A DNA stretch of 60,201 bases from Chloroflexota bacterium (lineage in GTDB: Bacteria > Chloroflexota > Anaerolineae > UBA4142 > SHND01): NCBI GenBank assembly GCA_016209205.1, contig JACQWQ010000187.1, positions 1-60,201 on the forward strand, given 5' to 3'. The notes below the pieces were generated by a model that made no database searches, was not told the origin of the DNA, and worked only from the letters and a program-made list of their open reading frames with translations. Both the position numbers and the translations under genes were made by a program. Each line of letters starts with the position of its first letter. Position 1 is the stretch's first letter. Below, in pieces: positions 1-8,900 of the stretch.

Positions 1-1
1 T

Positions 2-1918
2 TCTGCGCAAAACTCCGAGCGCCGACTCGATCCCGCCGTCATCGTCACCTTCGGCGAATTGTTAAAATACCTGCGCCGCCGCGCGCGCTTGACCCAAGAC
101 GAATTGGGACGCGCCGTCGGCTATAGCCGCGAACAAATCAACCGCCTGGAACGCAATCAACGTCTGCCGGACGTTTTGACACTTGCTTCACTGTTCGTGC
201 CCGCGCTCGACCTGCGTGAGGAACCGGAACTCGTCGCGCGTTTTATGGAGCTGGCTGCCGCGGCGCACGGCGAAACACTGCCCGAACAGGTGCAAATCTC
301 GCACACCCTCGAACGGCGCATCACGCTGAAACCACAACGCGATGGACGCGCGCTAAATGCACGCGCCGACAAAGGACGCCTCTCGGAATCTCAACGCGAC
401 GCACATCGCGCGGCGGCGGAATGGGCGGAACTCGCGCAAGGCGATGTCGTCGAAGCGGCGCGCCGGTACGGTTTGGCAGGCGAATTCCAACACGCGGCAG
501 ACGCGTTGAGCGATCAAGGCATACTGCTCTTCAATCAAGGCAAAGCGGAACCTGCCGCCGCGGTCATTGACGAATTGCTGAGCGCGCTGCAAACGCGCGG
601 GCTTGCGCAAAAGTTTCCGGATGTCATGCGCGTCCTGCTCACGACGCGCGGCGATCTGTTGATTAATACTGCGCGCGCTGACCAAGCCGAAGCAAATTAC
701 CGCCAAGCGCTCGCGCTCGCGAATGGCGCGGTGCGCGGCACCCTGGTCAATCGCTGGAGCAGCGCGTTGATTCAGCGCGGGCGCGCCGCCGAAGCATTGG
801 CGTTGGTCCAGGAAACCTTGTTGCAATTGGCGCCGTCGCACCGGGTCTTGCGCGCGCAGCTCCAAGTGGTGGCGGGCGGCGCGCTGCTTACGCTGGCGCG
901 CTATGAGGAATCCGCACAGGCGTGCACGCAAGCCCTGACGCTTGCCGATGAATTTGCTCTGGCAATGCCATTGCTGGCGGCGGGCATTCGCGCGCGGGCG
1001 CACAACTCGCTCGGCGCGATCAACGCGATTCGCGGCGAACGCGCCGCCGCGTTGGCGCACTGGCAGAATGCGGTCGCGACCGCGCAACTTGCCGGATTTC
1101 GTCAATTGGAATTTCGCGCGCAGGGGAACATTGCCAATTTGCAGTACGAGCAGGGCGCGCTGGACGCGGCGGAAAAAGCGTGCGACGCCGCGCTCGCGGG
1201 TTTGAAGAGCATCAACGATTTGCAAGCCGCCGTCAAGTTCATTCACTTGCGCGCGAACCTGCACTTTGTGCGCGGCGAGATTGCGGAATCGCTCGCGCTC
1301 GCGCAGGAGGCGTGCGCGCTGAAACAACAACTCGGCGACCGCAACAGTTATCTCGCGTCGCTGCACCAACAAGTCAAAGCCCTGATTGTGTTGGGACGAT
1401 GGGCAGAGGCGCGCGCCTCGAGCGCGGAAGGGTTGCAGGAACTCGAACGCCTGAAAGACCAACGCACGCGCGGCTATTGGCTCACGACGTTGAGTGAAAT
1501 CGAAATGTTGGAGGATAACCCCCCGCGCGCGCTGGAAATTTTGCGCGCGGTTTTGGAACTGCCCGGCGCGGCGGAGGACGCGAAGCTATCCAGTGATTGC
1601 GCGAATCATTTTGCGCTGGCAACACTTACCGCGGGCGATGCGCCTGCCGCCGCGCAGTGGCTCACCCCGCGTGAAACGACCACTTGGGAAACGGAATTGG
1701 AATGCGAGCTCATTACCTGTCTGGCACACTGGGCACAAGCCGATGTGAACCAGGCGCTCCGGCGGGCGCAAAACGCAGCCACGCGGGCACGCGAAACCGG
1801 CTATTGGCTTTTCCAAAAACGCGCTGAAAAAATACAGCTTGCCTTGACACAGGCAATTTCACTGCACGCGCCGGCGCAATTCATTTACGGCGTCTTGGAC
1901 CAACACTATTCCGAGTAA
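2..1918 (+). CDS. XRE-type HTH protein with TPR repeats (5' partial)
   Basis: The reading frame is open to the left edge of the window, so the true start lies outside. The first in-window start-like codon is TTG at 59, but the conserved helix-turn-helix (FGELLKYLRRRARLTQ onward, with SREQINRLERNQRLPD as recognition region) begins upstream of it, so that TTG is not the start. After about 90 residues of HTH and linker, the rest (about 530 residues) is Ala/Leu-rich alpha-helical TPR repeats. Related Chloroflexota proteins usually carry an NB-ARC or AAA ATPase between the HTH and the TPRs. No Walker A is visible here, so this is an ATPase-less form. Probably a cytoplasmic transcriptional regulator sensing a protein or peptide partner; the target is unknown. 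Confidence 0.8.
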   Translation, partial: SAQNSERRLDPAVIVTFGELLKYLRRRARLTQDELGRAVGYSREQINRLERNQRLPDVLTLASLFVPALDLREEPELVARFMELAAAAHGETLPEQVQISHTLERRITLKPQRDGRALNARADKGRLSESQRDAHRAAAEWAELAQGDVVEAARRYGLAGEFQHAADALSDQGILLFNQGKAEPAAAVIDELLSALQTRGLAQKFPDVMRVLLTTRGDLLINTARADQAEANYRQALALANGAVRGTLVNRWSSALIQRGRAAEALALVQETLLQLAPSHRVLRAQLQVVAGGALLTLARYEESAQACTQALTLADEFALAMPLLAAGIRARAHNSLGAINAIRGERAAALAHWQNAVATAQLAGFRQLEFRAQGNIANLQYEQGALDAAEKACDAALAGLKSINDLQAAVKFIHLRANLHFVRGEIAESLALAQEACALKQQLGDRNSYLASLHQQVKALIVLGRWAEARASSAEGLQELERLKDQRTRGYWLTTLSEIEMLEDNPPRALEILRAVLELPGAAEDAKLSSDCANHFALATLTAGDAPAAAQWLTPRETTTWETELECELITCLAHWAQADVNQALRRAQNAATRARETGYWLFQKRAEKIQLALTQAISLHAPAQFIYGVLDQHYSE

Positions 1919-1955
1919 CTAAAATTGCCTTTCTGACTTATTCGCCGCCCGCTTT

Positions 1956-2531
1956 TTATTTTTTCGTTCTTTTGGGCTTGTCCAAAATCTCTTGCGCCAC
2001 TTGTTGCATCGTCACACGGCGCGAGCGGCTGGTGTGATGGATTTTGTTGAACGCTTCCTGCTCGCTCATTCCGCTTTGCTCCATCAACACATATTTCGCC
2101 TTTTCCACAATTTCGCGCGCCGCCAAACTTTTTTGTAAATCGTGCATTTCGCGCTGCAATTTTTGCCACTGCTTGAAACGCTCGACCGCCAGATCGAGCG
2201 TCGCGTCGAGCAAATCTTCTTTGACCGGTTTCACGAGATAGCCAAAGACGGACGCCTCGCGCGCTTGACTTACCAACTCGCGCTGGCTGAACGCGGTGAG
2301 CATCACAATCGGCGTCGGACGCTCTTGCATGATGCGGCGTGCGGCTTCCAAGCCGTCCATGCCGGGCATTTTAATATCCAACAAAATGACTTCGGGTTTT
2401 TCGGTCCGCGTCATTTGCAGCGCCGACGCGCCGTCCGTCGCCGCGCCGACCACCTGATGCCCTTTGTCTTCCAACATCGTCCGCAGCCCCATCCGAATCA
2501 ACGCCTCATCGTCGGCAATTAACACTCGCAT
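1956..2531 (-). CDS. Response regulator with receiver and ANTAR RNA-binding domains
   Basis: 191 residues. The N-terminal receiver has the acidic pair in IADDEAL, the phospho-acceptor Asp in LLDIKMPGMDG, the switch Thr in VMLTAF and the Lys in YLVKP. The C-terminus (about 130-190) is an ANTAR domain (EIVEKAKYVLMEQSGMSEQEAF). ANTAR proteins such as AmiR, NasR and PdtaR bind paired hairpins in nascent mRNA and prevent termination when phosphorylated. The ATG at 2531 is preceded by GGAG. The partner kinase is the next gene upstream (2700-4355), with a repeat-filled gap of 168 bp between them. Several leaders in this window contain intrinsic terminators (amt, serA, small Cys gene), so this protein is a plausible regulator of them; that is inference only. 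Confidence 0.92.
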   Translation of the reverse strand: MRVLIADDEALIRMGLRTMLEDKGHQVVGAATDGASALQMTRTEKPEVILLDIKMPGMDGLEAARRIMQERPTPIVMLTAFSQRELVSQAREASVFGYLVKPVKEDLLDATLDLAVERFKQWQKLQREMHDLQKSLAAREIVEKAKYVLMEQSGMSEQEAFNKIHHTSRSRRVTMQQVAQEILDKPKRTKK

Positions 2532-2552
2532 CTTTTTGCTCCATCTCGCGTA

Positions 2553-2699
2553 TTGCAGATGGCAGATGGCTGATGGCGAATGGCAGATGGCAAATCACGT
2601 GTCGCGTATCGCCAATCACCAACCACTGACAACTGATTACTGATGACTGATTATTCTCCCCTCTCCATCACTCTCTCACTCCCTCTCTCTATCACTCCA
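2553..2699. repeat. Heptanucleotide tandem arrays between kinase and ANTAR regulator
   Basis: The gap holds a degenerate array of AGATGGC-type 7-mers (about 2553-2595), a TATCGC-type stretch, an ACTGATN array (about 2626-2655) and a CT-rich run (CTCTCCATCACTC-like). The array ends at the stop codon of the kinase gene. No coding or promoter signal was seen within it. Confidence 0.75.
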
Positions 2700-4355
2700 T
2701 CACCCAACCTTCATTTTCGGAATTTTCAACGTCGCCACAGTCCCGCGTTTGCCGCGACGGTTCGCAATGTGAAACTCGCCGCGCAGGTCTTGTACGATCA
2801 TGTTTTCTACAATTTGCAGACCGAGCGAATCATTCTTGCTGAAATTTTTCGGCAAGCCCGCGCCGTCGTCCTCGACGCGAATTTCATAAAACGCATCGTC
2901 TTGATTCAAGATAATGTTGACGACGCCGCGCTCTTTTTTGTCCAAGCCGTGCTCCAACGCGTTTTGCACAAGCTCATTGACCGCGATCGCCACCGTCGTC
3001 GCGGGCTGTGAAGGCAGGCGCAAATCCACGCCCTCGATGTTGACTTGTATCTCCTTGTCGGGATGCACCATGTTTTGTTTGGCAATGTACGCCGCTTGCT
3101 GAATCAAACCGCGCACGCCGATCAAGCGAAACCCTTCTTGCGACAACTGTTCGTGCACCGCCGCAATGCTCATGATGCGATTGTACGTTTGCTGCAGCAC
3201 GACGCGCGCGTTGCCGCTTTCTGGCTCACGCATTTGCAGGCGCAGCAGCATTGCCACCGTTTGCAAATTATTTTTGATGCGGTGGTGCATTTCGCGGACG
3301 ACCATCGAACTCATGGCGAGGTTCGCGTTTTCGAGCGCGAGCGCGGTCTGATTGGCGAGCGTGGAAAACAATTCGATCTCTTGCGCGGTGAACGTGTGTA
3401 CGTCGCCCATGTAACAGTTGAACGCGCCAATGGTTTTGCCGCGCACACTGACGGGGACGGAAAGAAACGAACGCAGCCCCTCGCGTTTCGCCAGCGCCTG
3501 ATTTTTGTACAACGGTTCCTGCTGCAAATCGCTTACGACCACTGGCTGCGCCTGCATGATGGCGCGCCCCGTCAAACTCGTTTCCACGTCAATCGGCGAA
3601 ATTTCCGCGTGCTCGCGTTTCAAACCGTACGTCGCGCGCAGCGCCAATTGGTCTTGCTCTTCGTCAAACAACAGCAGCGACGCGCCTTTCGCGCCCATGA
3701 TCTGCGCCGCCATTTCGCAAATCACCGCGAGCATCTCGTCCAAATAAATCGGCGCGGTAATGGTTTTGCTGACTTGGGCGAGCATCGAAAGCTCATTCAC
3801 TTGCCGCTGCAACCCATCCAGCAATTCCGCGCGTTCCAACGCCCCCGCCGCGAGCTCGCCGATCAACGCCAACAAATCAATTTCGGGCTTGACCCAATGG
3901 TGAAACGACGTCGTCTGCACGTTCATCGCGCCAATGATCTTGCCCTGACTGATGAGCGGGACCGCCGCGAGCGATTTGAATTTTTGTTCTTCGGTGCCCG
4001 GCACATATTTAAAGTGCGGATCATTCGCCGCGTCGCGCACGGCAACCGGTTTGCCCGTTTCGGCAGCGTAACCTGTAATGCCTTCGCCCACTTGCAATTT
4101 GCCGACGTTGAGCGCGGCGGGCGACAAGCCGGTGCTCGCTTTCAAGACCAACGCGTTTTGTTTTTTGTCCAACAGATACAACGAGCACGAGTCCATCTGC
4201 ATTACGTCGGCAGTGGTTTCGGTGATTTTGTGCAGCGTCGTGTCTAAATCCCACGCCGCGCTCAACGCCGCGCCGATATTGTGCAGCGCCGCGAGTTCGG
4301 CGCGCGGGTCGGCAATGCGCGTGGCGCGTTTAGTGGAGGGGCGAGCGCGTTTCAT
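2700..4355 (-). CDS. Sensor histidine kinase, GAF-GAF-HisKA_2-HATPase (PdtaS type)
   Basis: 551 residues from the ATG at 4355 (MKRARPST); a frame extension to 4403 adds 16 unlikely residues. Two GAF domains (about 30-175 and 190-340) are followed by the HisKA_2 dimerisation and phosphoacceptor helix with REMHHRIKNN near residue 355. The HATPase_c domain has N-box NELVQNALEHG and G-box DDGAGLP with GLQIV. No membrane segment, so a cytosolic sensor. HisKA_2 kinases with GAF/PAS sensors typically pair with ANTAR regulators (the PdtaS/PdtaR system), and the next gene downstream is such a regulator. The signal bound by the GAF domains is unknown. The stop codon lies directly at the edge of a repeat region. 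Confidence 0.93.
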   Translation of the reverse strand: MKRARPSTKRATRIADPRAELAALHNIGAALSAAWDLDTTLHKITETTADVMQMDSCSLYLLDKKQNALVLKASTGLSPAALNVGKLQVGEGITGYAAETGKPVAVRDAANDPHFKYVPGTEEQKFKSLAAVPLISQGKIIGAMNVQTTSFHHWVKPEIDLLALIGELAAGALERAELLDGLQRQVNELSMLAQVSKTITAPIYLDEMLAVICEMAAQIMGAKGASLLLFDEEQDQLALRATYGLKREHAEISPIDVETSLTGRAIMQAQPVVVSDLQQEPLYKNQALAKREGLRSFLSVPVSVRGKTIGAFNCYMGDVHTFTAQEIELFSTLANQTALALENANLAMSSMVVREMHHRIKNNLQTVAMLLRLQMREPESGNARVVLQQTYNRIMSIAAVHEQLSQEGFRLIGVRGLIQQAAYIAKQNMVHPDKEIQVNIEGVDLRLPSQPATTVAIAVNELVQNALEHGLDKKERGVVNIILNQDDAFYEIRVEDDGAGLPKNFSKNDSLGLQIVENMIVQDLRGEFHIANRRGKRGTVATLKIPKMKVG

Positions 4356-4380
4356 CAAAGGAATTGTAATCCGAATGGAG

Positions 4381-4497
4381 TGGACAAGGAAACAAGTAGA
4401 CAAGTCTTTGACCCGTCTACCTGTTTACTTTTTACTTGCCTACCTGTTTACGCCCGAACTTGGTTCGGGAATTTACTTGTCTACCAGTCTCTCCAAA
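4381..4497. repeat. Short-repeat region with CCGAACTTGGTTCGG hairpin
   Basis: The stretch consists of repeated words such as CTACCTGTTTAC and ACAAGTAGACAAG, arranged partly as inverted copies. It contains the perfect hairpin CCCGAACTTGGTTCGGG at 4453-4469. The same hairpin core recurs at 12248-12264 and the same CTACCTGTTT words recur at 27295-27390 and 29545-29600, so this is a dispersed family. The 3' end of the acetyltransferase gene (stop at 4473) runs into it. Confidence 0.7.
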
Positions 4498-4973
4498 TAA
4501 ATCACATCCAACCACTGGTCGAATTTGTAAACCACCTCACGAAATTGCGCCACGCGTTCAAACCCAAACTGCTCGTGCAATTTCAAACTCACCACGTTGT
4601 CGCTGCTGACGCCTGCAATCAACGCGTGCATCCCCATTTCACGCGCCGCGTCAATCAACGGCGGCATCAACAATTTTCCGACGCCCCGCCCGCGCCACTG
4701 CGGATGAATGTAAATCGAACTCTCGACGCTGAAACGATAGCCAAAACGTTCCTTGTAGCGGCTCAGCGAACTCCATCCCATGACCTCGCCCGTTTCATTT
4801 GTGGCGACAAAAATCGGATACCCGTCGCGTTCGTGTTCGTCAAACCATTCGTAGCGCGACTCTAACGAAGGCGGCGCGTACTCTGCCGACGCGGTGGTAT
4901 GCAGCACGGCATCGCTGTAAATTTCCAAAATCGCGGGCACATCCTCGCGCGTCGCGCGCCGCACCTCAAACAT
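4473..4973 (-). CDS. GNAT acetyltransferase, phosphinothricin acetyltransferase-like
   Basis: 166 residues, the usual length of the PAT/YncA branch of the GNAT superfamily. These enzymes transfer acetyl from acetyl-CoA to the amino group of phosphinothricin, methionine derivatives or similar small substrates. The N-terminus VRRATREDVPAILEIYSDAV, the central ESSIYIHPQWRGRGVG (acetyl-CoA pyrophosphate loop RGRGVG) and the C-terminal LHEQFGFERVAQFREV fit the family. The last residues and the stop codon fall inside a dispersed short-repeat region, so the natural C-terminus may have been altered. The natural substrate cannot be told from sequence. Confidence 0.88.
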   Translation of the reverse strand: MFEVRRATREDVPAILEIYSDAVLHTTASAEYAPPSLESRYEWFDEHERDGYPIFVATNETGEVMGWSSLSRYKERFGYRFSVESSIYIHPQWRGRGVGKLLMPPLIDAAREMGMHALIAGVSSDNVVSLKLHEQFGFERVAQFREVVYKFDQWLDVIYLERLVDK

Positions 4974-4985
4974 AAAAAGGAGGCA

Positions 4986-5028
4986 GCCATTTCAAAAAAA
5001 ATTACGGCGTAATTTTTTTTGAAATGGC
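4986..5028. terminator. Perfect 20-bp hairpin with 3-nt loop (first of a pair)
   Basis: GCCATTTCAAAAAAAATTAC pairs perfectly with its complement across a GGC loop. A-rich and T-rich stem arms give a bidirectional terminator-like structure between the acetyltransferase gene and the 3' end of the glutamate synthase fragment. A second hairpin follows 12 nt later. Confidence 0.75.
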
Positions 5029-5040
5029 TTGGATCGGGGT

Positions 5041-5083
5041 TTTATTTTCAAAAAATTTTCGCAGAAAATTTTTTGAAAATAAA
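5041..5083. terminator. Perfect 20-bp hairpin with 3-nt loop (second of a pair)
   Basis: TTTATTTTCAAAAAATTTTC pairs perfectly with its complement across a GCA loop. It lies 6 nt beyond the stop codon of the glutamate synthase C-terminal gene, where a transcription terminator would be expected. Confidence 0.78.
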
Positions 5084-5089
5084 GAAAAT

Positions 5090-5959
5090 TCACTTTGGAA
5101 TCACTCTCCAAAAGTATTTCTGCGTATCACCCCAACGCCAATCCAACACCCACGCGTAGCGACTCTCTGTCGCAGTCGCATGACCTTTCACACATTCGCG
5201 CAGCCAGTCGTCGTCCTCGTCGCCGTCCAGCCGCTCCAGTTTCACCATATCATGATTGAGTCGGGTGGGCAATTTTTCTTGCGGGTCATACACGAACGCG
5301 ATGCCGCCGCTCATGCCCGCGCCGAAATTTCTGCCGAATGTTCCGAGCACGACGACGGTGCCGCCCGTCATATATTCGCACGCGTGATCGCCGACGCCTT
5401 CGACGACCGCGACCGCGCCGCTGTTGCGCACACAAAACCGCTCGCCCGCTTGCCCCGCCGCGTATAGCGTGCCGCCCGTCGCGCCGTAGAGGACCGTGTT
5501 GCCCACAATCGCATTTTCGTTCGTCGCGTATTTTGCATTCCTGGGCGGACGAATCACGATTTCGCCGCCGCTCATCCCTTTGCCCACGTAATCGTTCGCT
5601 TCGCCATAAACAATGAGCTGCATCCCGTTCACACAGAACGCGCCAAAACTCTGCCCCGCGCTGCCCTCGAATGTCGCGACGATGGATTTTTCGCGCAGTC
5701 CCGCGTCGCCGTATTTTTGCGCGATATAACCCGCGAGCCGCGCGCCCACCGTACGATCGGTGTTGCGAATCGGCGCTTTGAATTCCATTGGTTTCTTTTC
5801 GTCCACCGCGCGTTTGGAGGCGAGAAACAACGCGTCGTCGAGCGTTTGCGCTTCGGGGCGATCATTGCGCGGTTGTTGATTGCGACGCGGCTTTTTGCCA
5901 GAAGGGTCAACATCGGCAAGCAGACGCGAAAGGTCGAGGGGGGGGGGGGGATTTGTCAT
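5090..5959 (-). CDS. Glutamate synthase large subunit, C-terminal GXGXG domain as a separate protein
   Basis: 289 residues from the ATG at 5959. It corresponds to the right-handed beta-helix (GXGXG) domain that ends normal GltB proteins and carries ammonia between the glutaminase and FMN sites. Repeated glycine patterns (YVGKGMSGGEIVIRPP, GATGGTLYAAGQAGERF, MTGGTVVVLG) show the domain. The start ATG lies 2 nt after the TAA of the main glutamate synthase gene and in another frame, so the two are probably translationally coupled. Codons 4-7 are four prolines encoded inside a run of 13 C on the coding strand (G at 5938-5950). The upstream repeat could extend the frame to 6004, but the ATG at 5959 is preferred. 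Confidence 0.9.
   Translation of the reverse strand: MTNPPPPLDLSRLLADVDPSGKKPRRNQQPRNDRPEAQTLDDALFLASKRAVDEKKPMEFKAPIRNTDRTVGARLAGYIAQKYGDAGLREKSIVATFEGSAGQSFGAFCVNGMQLIVYGEANDYVGKGMSGGEIVIRPPRNAKYATNENAIVGNTVLYGATGGTLYAAGQAGERFCVRNSGAVAVVEGVGDHACEYMTGGTVVVLGTFGRNFGAGMSGGIAFVYDPQEKLPTRLNHDMVKLERLDGDEDDDWLRECVKGHATATESRYAWVLDWRWGDTQKYFWRVIPK
5938..5950. repeat. 13-nt homopolymeric G/C tract just after a start codon
   Basis: Thirteen consecutive G on the plus strand encode Pro codons 4-7 of the glutamate synthase C-terminal protein. Tracts this long are prone to slipped-strand errors and also to sequencing and assembly errors. Confidence 0.9.
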
Positions 5960-5961
5960 GG

Positions 5962-8900
5962 TTAGAGATTGGAGACTGGAGATTGGAGACTGGAGACTGC
6001 CCACTGATGACTGATTACTGATAACTGATGACTGATGACTGATGACTGATCACTGATGACTGAGGACTGCTTGTATTCCAACAACTCCACGCGGCCGACG
6101 ATTTCATCCAGCGTGCGCGCGCCGAGTTGTGCCAACAGTTCGCGCGTCTCTTCGGCGACGAACAAGAAATAAGCCATGACCCATTCCGCAATCTGTGGGA
6201 ATTTTTTACGCAGTTCCTGTTTTTGCGTCGCAACGCCGACCGGACACGAATTGAGATGACACGCGCGCGCCATGATGCAGCCGCTCGCAATCACCGCCGC
6301 CGTGCCGAATGAAAATTCTTCTGCGCCCAACAGCGCGCCAATCACCACATGCCGTCCCGTTTTCAAACCGCCATCCACGCGCAAACGGACGCGCCCCCTC
6401 AAGTCATTGGCTACGAGGACCTGCTGGGTCTCTGCCAGCCCCAATTCCCACGCGATGCCCGCGTGCTTGATGGAACTTAACGGGGACGCGCCCGTGCCGC
6501 CCGAGTGCCCCGAGATATGCACGATGTCCGCGTATGCTTTGGCGACTCCGGCGGCAATCGTGCCAACCCCCGCTTGCGCGACCAGTTTCACCGAAACCTT
6601 GGCGCGCGGATTGATACGCTTCAAATCGTAAATCAACTGCGCCAAATCCTCGATGCTGTAAATGTCGTGATGCGGGGGGGGGGAAATCAACGTGATGCCC
6701 GGCTGCGCGTGACGCACCGCCGCGATTTCGAGCGACACTTTTTGCCCAGGCAATTGTCCACCTTCGCCCGGCTTGGAACCCTGCGCCATTTTGATTTGCA
6801 ATTCGCTCGCGTTCATCAAATACGCGGGCGTCACGCCAAACCGCGCGGACGCGACTTGTTTGATGGCGCTGTTGTACAGCGTGCCATAGCGCGACGGGTG
6901 TTCGCCGCCTTCGCCGCTGTTGGCGTACGCGCCGAGACGATTCATCGCTTCGCTCAACGTCTTGTGCGCTTCGAGCGACAGCGCGCCGTGCGACATTGCC
7001 GCGACGGAAAAATGTTTCACCAGTTCGCGCGCGGGCATGACCTCGCTCAAGGGAATCGGCGCGCCGCGTTTGATTTCCATGAAATCCGCGAGGTCGGTCG
7101 CCGGACGTTCGTTCACCAGCGACGCAAAGCGCAGATATTTTTCGTAAGCTTCCCGATAATTGCCGTCCAATGCGTCGGGCGTGCGCACCGCGTCGTGCAG
7201 CGCATTCACCACCTCGGGATTAAAGGAATGATATTCGCCGCCCTTTTTGAATTTGAAAAATCCATAATTGTAGAGACGTTTCGTTGAAACGTCTAGACGT
7301 TCCACCGGAACGTCTCTACCGGCGCCGAACGCGCGGCGATGATGATTCAACACCGTCGCCGCCATTTCGCGCAGCCCGATCCCGCCAATGTGCGAAGGCG
7401 TCCCGGCAAAATAGTGCGCCACCACCGCATTGCTCACGCCGATACATTCAAACAACTGCGCGCCGTGATACGCGTCGAGGGTCGCAATGCCCATCTTGGA
7501 CATGATTTTGAGAAGGCCTTTGTTCGCCGCGGCCATGTAATTTTCTTGCGCGTGCTCCGCGTCAATTTCGACGTTACGGCGAACGGACGGAACGTTGCGG
7601 CGAACGGACGGAACGTTCCGGCGAACGTTCCCTACATCGTACATTTCGCGAATGGTCGCCAGCGCGAGGTATGGATTGATCGCGTTCGCGCCGTACCCGA
7701 TGAGACATGCGAACTGGTGCACATCGCGCGCTTCGCCCGTTTCCGCGATGATGCTCGTTTGCCAACGCACCCGCGCGCGCAGCAAATGTTGATGCACCGC
7801 GCTGACGGCGAGCAGCATTGGCATCGGCGCGCGGTCTGCATTGATGTTGCGGTCGCTGAGAAGCAAAATCGTTTTGCCGTCGCGCACCGCGCGTTCCGCT
7901 TCCGCGCACAATTCTTCGACCGCGCGTTCGAGCGCATCCGCATCGCCCTGTGCGTCGAACGTGGCATCAAGCGTCGCGTGCGGAAATTCGCGGTCCAGCG
8001 CGCGCACCTGCGCAAGCTGCACGTCGGTGAGAAACGGCGACTTGAGTTCGAGCAAATGCGCGTGCGAGGGCGTTTCCTCAAGAATGTTTCCGCGACCGCC
8101 CGACAAAACGCGCAGCGACATGACCAATTCTTCGCGCAAGGGGTCAATCGGCGGGTTGGTCACTTCGGCGAAACGCTGGCGGAAAAAGTGATACAGCGGG
8201 CGATCAAATTCGCTCAGCACCGCGTGCGGCGTATCATCGCCCATCGAGCCGATGGCTTCCGCTTTGTTCTCCGCCATAGGGCGCAGCAGCACGACGAGCT
8301 CTTCATCGGTATAACCAAACGCTGATTGCTGATTGCTGATTGCTGTTTCCCTGTTTCCCTGTTTCCCTGTTTCCCTGCTTCCCAATACCCGAACATATTC
8401 ACTCACCCAATGCGCGTAGGGATGGCGCGAGGCGTAATGCGTTTTGATTTCGTCGTTGTGCCAAAGTTTGTTGTACTGCAAATCGGCGACGATCATTTGT
8501 CCGGGACCGAGGCGTCCTTTTTCCCTGATGCGTTCGACATCTACTTCGAGCGCGCCCGCTTCCGACGACGCGACGACCAAGCCGTCGTGCGTAATCAAAT
8601 ATGTCGCAGGACGCAAGCCATTGCGGTCGAGCGTCATGCCCGCCACGCGCCCGTCGGAAAAACAAATCGCCGCAGGACCGTCCCACGGTTCCATCAACGT
8701 CGCGTGATAGTGATAGAACGCTTTGAGTTGCGGATCGAGGTCGCGCACATTTTCCCACGCTTCGGGCAGCAGCATCATCGCCGCGTGCGGCAGTTCACGT
8801 CCGGCGAGCGCCACCAGTTCCAGCGCGTTATCTAAAATCCCTGAATCAGACGACGACAAATCGAGCAGCGGCTGTATGGGCAGATGTCCATCCGCATCGC

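Noticed and set aside
3045..4247. Long open frame opposite the histidine kinase (400 codons)
   Set aside because: It lies entirely antisense to a gene with clear GAF, HisKA_2 and HATPase motifs, and its protein is Arg/His-rich with no recognisable domain. It is a shadow of GC-rich codon use.
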